Virus record (IMG/VR): IMGVR_UViG_3300017527_000099
Location: 1 to 36,428 of that record
Reading direction: 5' to 3' (one strand)
Origin: a virus
Length of the DNA: 36,428 nt
Shown here: positions 14,958 to 19,845 of the stretch, in pieces
Position numbering within the stretch: position 1 is the stretch's first letter
Layout: every line of letters starts with the position of its first letter
Notes under the pieces: generated by a model
Seen by the model: only the letters and a program-made list of their open reading frames with translations
The model's database searches: none
What the model was told of the DNA's origin: nothing
Position numbers and translations under genes: made by a program

Positions 14958-15093
14958 TAATTTGTTGTTCAAGGATTGATAGTTTAAATTCTGTGAAATC
15001 TGATATTCTACCAGAACCTACTTCTCGATTATAAACATTATTCCATCGTTCTAACTCAATGTTTAATTCTTCTAAATGTGTAAAAGGTTTCAT
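14944..15093 (-). CDS. First early-operon gene, small hypothetical protein
   Basis: 49 residues (MKPFTHLEELNIELERWNN, then SDFTEFKLSILEQQINEIH), helical. It is the first frame after the leftward early promoter at 15115-15146, with a leader of about 15 nt. No motif recognised. Confidence 0.55.
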   Translation of the reverse strand: MKPFTHLEELNIELERWNNVYNREVGSGRISDFTEFKLSILEQQINEIH

Positions 15094-15114
15094 AATATTA
15101 GTTTTAATTATACC

Positions 15115-15146
15115 GCAAGATAGTAAATAAAAATGTTAACAACAAA
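15115..15146 (-). promoter_or_regulatory. Leftward early promoter
   Basis: TTTG (15146-15143) is followed after 20 bases by TATCTTGC (15122-15115), near the Bacteroidota TTTG-N19/20-TAnnTTTG pattern with one mismatch shift. The spacer region holds a TGTTAACA palindrome (15134-15141), a possible operator. It lies in the 111-bp gap between divergent genes and heads the chain of early genes. Confidence 0.5.
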
Positions 15147-15180
15147 GAAAAGTTTATTTTTTTATTAAATTATTTTTAGT

Positions 15181-15188
15181 TACTTTTG
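15181..15188 (+). promoter_or_regulatory. Rightward promoter -7 box of the XRE gene
   Basis: TACTTTTG matches TAnnTTTG exactly and lies 16 bases before the ATG at 15205. No good TTG is seen at -33. It is divergent from the early promoter, so the HTH product could bind the shared region. Confidence 0.5.
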
Positions 15189-15204
15189 TATAAAATATAA
15201 AATT

Positions 15205-15411
15205 ATGAATTTAGTATCAATAGGAGAGTACATAAAACTAACCAGGAAAAAAGCAGTTCTAACTATTAAAGAGTTGTCTTTGATTTCTGGAGTATCAGAA
15301 CCAACGATTCACAAAATAGAGAAGGGTAAAAGCGTGAATTTAGATAAATTAGCAAATGTTTGTGATGCTCTACATAAAAGAGTTGATGTGAGAGTTTGGA
15401 ATAAAAGATAA
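15205..15411 (+). CDS. Small XRE-family HTH regulator
   Basis: 68 residues, nearly all one XRE HTH domain: IGEYIKLTRKKAVLTIKELS, then LISGVSEPTIHKIEKGKSVNL with the canonical turn and recognition helix. It ends VRVWNKR. It has no peptidase or dimerisation domain, unlike CI/LexA repressors, so it may act as a Cro-like or autoregulatory protein. It is one of only two plus-strand genes and stands at the divergent control region, facing away from the early operon. Its stop codon TAA is part of the first palindrome (15409-15458), so gene and palindrome may form one unit. Confidence 0.85.
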   Translation: MNLVSIGEYIKLTRKKAVLTIKELSLISGVSEPTIHKIEKGKSVNLDKLANVCDALHKRVDVRVWNKR

Positions 15412-15458
15412 CGGTTTGGCTATGCGCCTGTACTTTGTATGGCGTATAGGTTGTGTTA
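15409..15458 (+). repeat. attC-like palindrome 1, after the XRE gene
   Basis: Outer TAAC (15409-15412) pairs with GTTA (15455-15458). Inner CTATGCGCC (15420-15428) pairs with GGCGTATAG (15441-15449), nine pairs with one G-T, around a 12-base loop. The outer and inner stems are separated by unpaired bases. This layout, with short TAAC/GTTA end boxes directly behind an ORF, resembles integron attC sites, though the boxes do not fully match RYYYAAC / GTTRRRY. It shares GGCTATG and ATAG with the second palindrome. Confidence 0.6.
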
Positions 15459-15488
15459 GCATTAGTACGGATTATTAAAAACAGAATT

Positions 15489-15776
15489 ATGAAATACAAT
15501 TTACCAATAGATTACACAAAACTGCATTGGACTGAACGCAGACAAGTTAGAGAACAATATATTGAAGAACAAGAGCATAAATGTTATTACTGTGGATGCA
15601 GTTTAAAAGAAGTTGCACCAAAACACATAATGGATAAAAATATAAACTGGAAATTATTTCCTGAAAACTTTTTAAAGTACCCAATACACTTGCAACACAA
15701 CCACGATACAGGAATGACAGAAGGTGCGGTGCATAACTATTGTAATGCAGTTATGTGGCAATATGAAGGACGATAG
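15489..15776 (+). CDS. Endonuclease VII-like HNH nuclease
   Basis: 95 residues from the ATG at 15489; a GTG at 15453 is in frame but lies in the palindrome. Zinc ligands begin with CYYCGC (C32, C35). The core LQHNHDTGMTEGAVHNYCN carries the Endo VII pattern DHDHxTGxxRGxLCxxCN with N in one Asp place and one ligand changed (VHNYC for LCxxC). Such enzymes cut branched DNA or act as homing nucleases. The gene is the second of two plus-strand genes, enclosed by two related palindromes and by an inverted repeat (15451-15467 and 15777-15793, 16 of 17 bases matching), which suggests it moves as a unit. Confidence 0.8.
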   Translation: MKYNLPIDYTKLHWTERRQVREQYIEEQEHKCYYCGCSLKEVAPKHIMDKNINWKLFPENFLKYPIHLQHNHDTGMTEGAVHNYCNAVMWQYEGR

Positions 15777-15785
15777 TATTAATGC

Positions 15786-15830
15786 TAACACAAAGCTATG
15801 TTTCGTTTTAATGAAATATAGCAACTGTTA
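15786..15830 (+). repeat. attC-like palindrome 2, after the HNH gene
   Basis: Outer TAACA (15786-15790) pairs with TGTTA (15826-15830). Inner GCTATGTTTC (15795-15804) pairs with GAAATATAGC (15813-15822), ten pairs with one G-T, and an 8-base loop. The layout and the GCTATG/ATAG inner arms match palindrome 1. No T-run follows on either strand, so it is a poor terminator candidate. Confidence 0.6.
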
Positions 15831-15851
15831 TAAATCGTATGACAATATGAT

Positions 15852-16736
15852 TTAACTTATAAAATTCTTATACGCTGAATTACTAATATTGTAGTTTTGA
15901 CCACATGAGTTACATTCCATTACTCTTGAAATAGTACCTTTTTCAGTAACATCGTTTTTAAGTAGTATCAAATCTTCAGAGTTTCCACAAATAGGACAAC
16001 TATATTTTTCATTTCCTTTATGTACTCCAGCGTGAGTATTTGGTTTTACATAAGGTTGTAATGCATAGTAAACGTCTTTTAATACAATTATATCCATATC
16101 ACAATATTTAACCATATCTTTCAATGCTTGTTTATCTCCATCTAAACATTTAACCCACATATCAAATCCCTCATGCTCTAATTTTGCACCTACGCCTAGA
16201 AATTTAGCAATGTAATCTAATCTATTAGAATTAAAAGAAAAGCCACCACGTGCTTTTTTAAGCGTGTCTAATGTTCTGTATTTAGGAAACATTGGTATTC
16301 TGTGATAGATGCACCTGGTACGTATTTTTTTAATATCAAATCTATCTCCATTATGTGCAATGATCTCATCTGCTGTATTTGCTAATTTAATAAAGTCTAT
16401 TAGCATTTTTTTATCGCATTGGTTCTTATCCCATGTTAAGTTATGTACTTTATCAGATCCGTTCCAGGAATAGCTTATACAAATAATCTTCCAATCCTGT
16501 ATTATATTATCGTAAGGCAAGTTAATCTTCCAACCTACACGCCAACTGTAAACGATCATTGGTGAGGTTTCTATATCAAAAAACAACCGTTTTATAGGTT
16601 GCTCCATTGATAAATTAAAATACTTTTCTATTTGTTTTTTTGATAACCGGTAGCGTTGCCCTTTATTTGGTACTAGACCAATTTTACGAGCAGTATAATC
16701 GTTCATTCGATAACGATTACTTTTGTTTTTTCTCAT
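15852..16736 (-). CDS. DEDD-family 3'-5' exonuclease with C-terminal zinc ribbon
   Basis: 294 residues. ExoI motif FDIETSP (D54, E56), ExoII HNGDRFDIKK (D131 or D134), ExoIII YCDMDIIVLKDVY (D213/D215) fit the RNase H-like DnaQ/DNA polymerase B-type exonuclease superfamily. No polymerase domain follows. The C-terminus has a zinc ribbon, CPICG (247-251) and CNSCG (275-279), probably for nucleic-acid binding. The basic N-terminus includes KNKSNRYRMNDYTARKIG. It is the last gene of the late transcript, far from the early DNA genes, convergent with the HNH cassette. It could trim ends or process DNA at packaging; target not shown. Confidence 0.82.
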   Translation of the reverse strand: MRKNKSNRYRMNDYTARKIGLVPNKGQRYRLSKKQIEKYFNLSMEQPIKRLFFDIETSPMIVYSWRVGWKINLPYDNIIQDWKIICISYSWNGSDKVHNLTWDKNQCDKKMLIDFIKLANTADEIIAHNGDRFDIKKIRTRCIYHRIPMFPKYRTLDTLKKARGGFSFNSNRLDYIAKFLGVGAKLEHEGFDMWVKCLDGDKQALKDMVKYCDMDIIVLKDVYYALQPYVKPNTHAGVHKGNEKYSCPICGNSEDLILLKNDVTEKGTISRVMECNSCGQNYNISNSAYKNFIS

Positions 16737-16742
16737 GTAGAA

Positions 16743-17105
16743 TTATTTGATTAGTAGAATTGCAGCCACGCCAATCCCTGCAACCAGGTAAGGCTTTAGT
16801 TTTTGACGTTTTAACTGCTTTAGAAGTAAGTTACGCTGTTCGTATAGATTCTTTTTATCTTTATTTAGAAGTAATATTTGTTTGTCTTTAATTGATAATT
16901 CTGCTTCTTGTATTGTTCGTATCTCATTACATTTACCTAAAAGCTGATTAGTAACATTCAGCTCTTTAACTACTAAAGGATATTCTAACAACGTTAAAAC
17001 AATCTCTTTTTTAGTTTCTAACTGGACGTTTATACGTTCTGATTGTCCTGTCGATTTGACGCTCATTAAGAGAGTAAACACTATCAGGAAGATTATCTTG
17101 TGCAT
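16743..17105 (-). CDS. Exported coiled-coil protein with C-terminal membrane anchor
   Basis: 120 residues. N-terminal signal-like segment MHKIIFLIVFTLLMSVKSTG, then a long coiled coil (NQLLGKCNEIRTIQEAELSIKDKQILLLNKDKKNLYEQRNLL) and a C-terminal hydrophobic segment (PYLVAGIGVAAILLIK). It starts inside the upstream gene, overlapping by 95 bases in a different frame, an arrangement reminiscent of Rz/Rz1 spanins. It lacks a lipobox Cys, so a classic outer-membrane spanin is not supported. Lysis role is inferred from topology and place. Confidence 0.7.
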   Translation of the reverse strand: MHKIIFLIVFTLLMSVKSTGQSERINVQLETKKEIVLTLLEYPLVVKELNVTNQLLGKCNEIRTIQEAELSIKDKQILLLNKDKKNLYEQRNLLLKQLKRQKLKPYLVAGIGVAAILLIK

Positions 17106-17346
17106 CTTGTATAGGTTTTAGATATTTGTATATGGTCTTATACTCTATTATAGTCTTATTTTTGATTTTAAGTATGCTATCTGACGTTTTAAGTAGTTTT
17201 AAGTATTCACCCTTTGACAACTTTAGTTCGTTGTTTAAAACGTCTAATTTAGCGTTTAGCGTTTTGTTGGTACTGCATTGATTTGCTAAAATTAAAGTTA
17301 GCAGAACCGTTAAAATATAAGGAAGTACTTTAAGAAGTGTTTTCAT
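17011..17346 (-). CDS. Spanin-like inner-membrane protein
   Basis: 111 residues. One N-terminal membrane segment (LLKVLPYILTVLLTLILA) is followed by a periplasmic coiled-coil region (KLDVLNNELKLSKGEYLKLLKTSDSILKIKNKTI). This topology is that of an i-spanin. The ATG overlaps the upstream stop as TAATG. A Cys follows the membrane segment (LANQC) but does not fit the lipobox well. With the overlapping gene downstream it may form a two-part envelope-disruption unit; this is inference. Confidence 0.7.
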   Translation of the reverse strand: MKTLLKVLPYILTVLLTLILANQCSTNKTLNAKLDVLNNELKLSKGEYLKLLKTSDSILKIKNKTIIEYKTIYKYLKPIQDAQDNLPDSVYSLNERQIDRTIRTYKRPVRN

Positions 17347-17543
17347 TAAATACCTGTTTCGGCTCTAAAGTTAATGATTATTTTTTCAAATTCCTTGAAT
17401 TGTATTGATTTTGTTTGACAAAACATCTGTAATCCCTCTAAATCCTGCAAAAAATACTTATCATCTAATTCAAAAAGATAGTTTTCAAAATCGCTAGGAC
17501 TTTCAAATAATATTAATTCCCCTTCGTGTATCTCTACTTCCAT
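17346..17543 (-). CDS. Small acidic hypothetical protein
   Basis: 65 residues, acidic (MEVEIHEGELILFESPSDFENYLFELDDKYF), no membrane segment. It overlaps the cupin gene by 10 bases and the spanin-like gene by one. No family recognised. Confidence 0.65.
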   Translation of the reverse strand: MEVEIHEGELILFESPSDFENYLFELDDKYFLQDLEGLQMFCQTKSIQFKEFEKIIINFRAETGI

Positions 17544-18016
17544 TTAATTAATTTTGTGATTACAAAGGTGTCTTCCATTGCTCTAGGCGTGTGTATTTGA
17601 TTTACAGGAAAAAATATATCCTCATTTGCCTCTGCTCTGCTTCCTGTAATAGGACAAAAAATACAACCACTCACAATATTTAAAATCTCTGCTATGTCTG
17701 AATGAAAATGTTCCCCTATCGTACCACCTTTCTTAAAATGGCTTTCAAATACTATTTCTTCTTCTGACTTCTCAACTACTCTACTACGTATCTTATCGTT
17801 GAAATCAATCCACTCATAGATTGGGAACTTATCCAACTCACTAAAAGGTATATCTCTTGCCTCTGCATCTCCATTGTTAAAGTCTGCTATTGTTTTCTTA
17901 ATGCTATGATCTAAAACAAGAAACTCTGAAAGCATCCGTTTACTTTCATTCTTTAGCTCTAAAGTTCTTTCTTTATATTTATCTTCTTTTCCAATATGTT
18001 TCTTACGCCAGAACAT
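17534..18016 (-). CDS. Cupin-domain protein
   Basis: 160 residues. Cupin motif 1 is complete: GTIGEHFHSDIAEILNIVSG with metal ligands H103, H105 and E110, and the closing G117. Motif 2 is FPVNQIHTPRA with H142. A charged helical N-terminus of about 80 residues precedes it (KEDKYKERTLELKNESKRM). Single cupin domains may be metal-dependent enzymes or simply ligand binders. Its place amid lysis and membrane genes is unusual. The ATG overlaps the previous stop (TAATG). Substrate unknown. Confidence 0.75.
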   Translation of the reverse strand: MFWRKKHIGKEDKYKERTLELKNESKRMLSEFLVLDHSIKKTIADFNNGDAEARDIPFSELDKFPIYEWIDFNDKIRSRVVEKSEEEIVFESHFKKGGTIGEHFHSDIAEILNIVSGCIFCPITGSRAEANEDIFFPVNQIHTPRAMEDTFVITKLIKWK

Positions 18017-18291
18017 TACTTATGACCTCTTACTATTTCCTTAATCTCATTAGCTAAATTCGTGTACAGTTTATACACTTCAAACATATCTTTATTATTT
18101 TCCTTTAGATCGGCAAGATGTTGATTTATAATGCGCTCTATCTTATCTTCTTTGTCTTTCATTCTCTTTCGTGTATCACGAATCTCCCACATCATTACAC
18201 CTATTATAGTTAATAATAGACCAACAACAGGTACTTTTTCTATCGTTAAGATTCGTTCAAAGAACCCTACATCTTGAATTAACTCAATCAT
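18016..18291 (-). CDS. Membrane-anchored coiled-coil protein, holin-like
   Basis: 91 residues. One membrane helix (VPVVGLLLTIIGVMMWEI) is followed by a long basic and acidic coiled coil (RDTRKRMKDKEDKIERIINQHLADLKENNKDMFEVYKLY). The layout recalls XhlA-type lysis accessory or holin proteins. The neighbours are two other membrane proteins and an M15 peptidase, so a lysis role is likely. Confidence 0.6.
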   Translation of the reverse strand: MIELIQDVGFFERILTIEKVPVVGLLLTIIGVMMWEIRDTRKRMKDKEDKIERIINQHLADLKENNKDMFEVYKLYTNLANEIKEIVRGHK

Positions 18292-18293
18292 AA

Positions 18294-18479
18294 TTAGAAG
18301 TTAGAAATCGCATCTGACATCTGTCTGCCATGCAAGAACAGATACAATACGAAAGTGATTAGAAAAATAGCATTTGATATGTCTTTGTTAAATGAAACCT
18401 CAATAGCCCACCCTATTAATATTAAAGCAGGAATTATAAAAGGTTTCGCTAATCTCCATAGTCTTAAAAATGTTTTCAT
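18294..18479 (-). CDS. Two-helix membrane protein, candidate holin
   Basis: 61 residues with two hydrophobic helices (FIIPALILIGWAIEVSF and NAIFLITFVLYLFLHG), basic N-terminus (MKTFLRLWRLAKP). Size and topology fit small class II-type holins, but holins share little sequence so certainty is limited. The ATG overlaps the stop of the exported-protein gene upstream. Confidence 0.55.
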   Translation of the reverse strand: MKTFLRLWRLAKPFIIPALILIGWAIEVSFNKDISNAIFLITFVLYLFLHGRQMSDAISNF

Positions 18480-18736
18480 AATACTTGTAATTTTTTACGT
18501 TTATATAAGGTTTGCTTGTTGTAAACTGTATCTTTTCCCTTTAGTACAATGTAATGCAAATATAAGCGATTATACCTTAACGGTTTGTCTGCGTAAAGAG
18601 AATCCATCTTTTGATTCAACTCTTTCTCGCAATTCTTTTTTAATCTAACTAAAGGTTTTTTGTCGATGTCCTCTAATAATATTATAGGATCTTGTGAAAA
18701 ACAAACAACGGTAAATAATAAAAATAATAGTTTCAT
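18476..18736 (-). CDS. Small exported protein
   Basis: 86 residues. Signal peptide MKLLFLLFTVVCFSQ, with cleavage likely after SQ, a style common in Bacteroidota. The mature part is basic (KKPLVRLKKNCEKELNQKM, then YKRKKLQVL). Secretion to the periplasm during late infection suggests a lysis or envelope function. No family recognised. Confidence 0.65.
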   Translation of the reverse strand: MKLLFLLFTVVCFSQDPIILLEDIDKKPLVRLKKNCEKELNQKMDSLYADKPLRYNRLYLHYIVLKGKDTVYNKQTLYKRKKLQVL

Positions 18737-19320
18737 AATATCTTGGTTATGTATTTTATCTTAAAACGAAAAGTGTATCTCTCGTTAGTTGTACCTATAT
18801 GCAACTCAACAAAGAAACGCCAAAAGAATCTTTTAGCATAACTGTAACGCCAATACAAAGTGTTATCTGTGTAATACGTTACCCACATCTTACCAAAGAT
18901 ACTGTATTTTTTACTCAAATAAGCACCTTTATTATCTTTGTACTCACCAAATAAATTAACATATTTCAATACTGCCATTTGGTAAATATCTTGCTCAACA
19001 CCGTTTTTAGATAAGTAACCTTTTGATGTTCTGCGTTCTCTTAAACCTATTTTAGGTTTTAACGATGCTTGTAGATTCCAAGCAGGATTACGTAAAGCAC
19101 ACCATTTGTAAGAAGTCCAGAAGTTACGTTTTTTATCACCTAACCACCAATCAACGCCGTACAAACCATCCTCGTCATCGTGATAAAGCCAAAGTATCTT
19201 ATCTCTAAAAACAGGTATATCTCTTGTTAAATAAGCAATAGGAAACATAAATTTAGCAGTAACCCAACCTAATAGATTTACTAACATTACTAAAAACCAT
19301 CTTAAAACGCTCCAAATCAT
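18733..19320 (-). CDS. Phage membrane-associated protein, DUF7338-like
   Basis: 195 residues from the ATG at 19320, which overlaps the peptidase stop as ATGA; a GTG at 19341 would overlap more. The N-terminus is a membrane helix (VLRWFLVMLVNLLGWVTAKFMFPIAYL). Then follow DEDGLYGVDWWLGD and WCALRNPAWN, aromatic-rich segments seen in a phage family found in many siphophages. Its role is not known. Family name is given from memory of the pattern and is less certain than the gene itself. Confidence 0.7.
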   Translation of the reverse strand: MIWSVLRWFLVMLVNLLGWVTAKFMFPIAYLTRDIPVFRDKILWLYHDDEDGLYGVDWWLGDKKRNFWTSYKWCALRNPAWNLQASLKPKIGLRERRTSKGYLSKNGVEQDIYQMAVLKYVNLFGEYKDNKGAYLSKKYSIFGKMWVTYYTDNTLYWRYSYAKRFFWRFFVELHIGTTNERYTFRFKIKYITKIL

Positions 19321-19742
19321 ATAAATCGTATAAATTTCCACTTACTATCAGAACCACTTTCATACAGTTCTCTTTGTCCTGTTTTGGTTCTTTTGTAATC
19401 ACAATGAATGAATGAATTATAAACTGCTATTCTTGTATAGTCTGTTTGCTTAATTATTAAATCTAAAAAGTCATTTTTAAATAGTGCGAAATATTGACAC
19501 GTCCAATCAACCGCACCCTTACCTTTGAAAACGTGTTGACTTTTTCCGCTTCTGCCATGTGAACGCTCCCAACTTACAGAACGATAACCGCTTTTTTGAC
19601 TTGCCCATATAGCCTTACTAAATATATCTCTTACCCTTTGCATTGGTAATATATGCCATTTAAGAATCTTATCAGCAACAGTTTCCGGAATAGACTTGCC
19701 ACTAATATTAAAATCAGATATGTTAAAGTTGAGAGTAACCAT
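19317..19742 (-). CDS. M15-type peptidase, probable endolysin
   Basis: 141 residues. It fits D-Ala-D-Ala carboxypeptidase-like M15 enzymes: substrate-side SGYRS (51-55), zinc ligands H70 and D79 in SQHVFKGKGAVDW, third ligand H113 in NSFIHCDYK. These enzymes cut peptides in peptidoglycan. Here it is followed by membrane proteins, so it is probably the lysis enzyme. It carries no signal peptide, so a holin would be needed to release it. A tail-associated role is possible, since it follows the adsorption genes. Confidence 0.82.
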   Translation of the reverse strand: MVTLNFNISDFNISGKSIPETVADKILKWHILPMQRVRDIFSKAIWASQKSGYRSVSWERSHGRSGKSQHVFKGKGAVDWTCQYFALFKNDFLDLIIKQTDYTRIAVYNSFIHCDYKRTKTGQRELYESGSDSKWKFIRFI

Positions 19743-19746
19743 CGTT

Positions 19747-19845
19747 TTATTCTATTTCTATTTTAACGTGAATAGGAAAATTATCATCTAATGGATTATC
19801 TATATCCTCAATTTCTATACTTATATGAATTGGGAAATCATTCAT
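19747..19845 (-). CDS. Tiny protein made of a duplicated FPIH..IEIE unit
   Basis: 32 residues: NDFPIHISIEIED and DNFPIHVKIEIE are two near copies, each predicted as one beta strand, joined by a short acidic linker. The ATG overlaps the stop region of the lyase gene and the frame ends just before the peptidase. The internal repetition supports coding. Function unknown. Confidence 0.45.
   Translation of the reverse strand: MNDFPIHISIEIEDIDNPLDDNFPIHVKIEIE

Noticed and set aside
15205-15776. Lysogeny module (repressor, integrase, att site)
   Set aside because: There is only a small HTH gene; no integrase or excisionase is present anywhere and no tRNA-like att core was seen.
15786-15830. Palindrome as an ordinary terminator between convergent genes
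   Set aside because: The stem is not followed by a T-run on either strand, and its design matches the other palindrome that is not between convergent genes.
17011-17105. Frameshifted single gene instead of two overlapping genes at 16743-17346
   Set aside because: Each frame has its own membrane or signal segment and its own complete coiled coil, as in overlapping lysis gene pairs.
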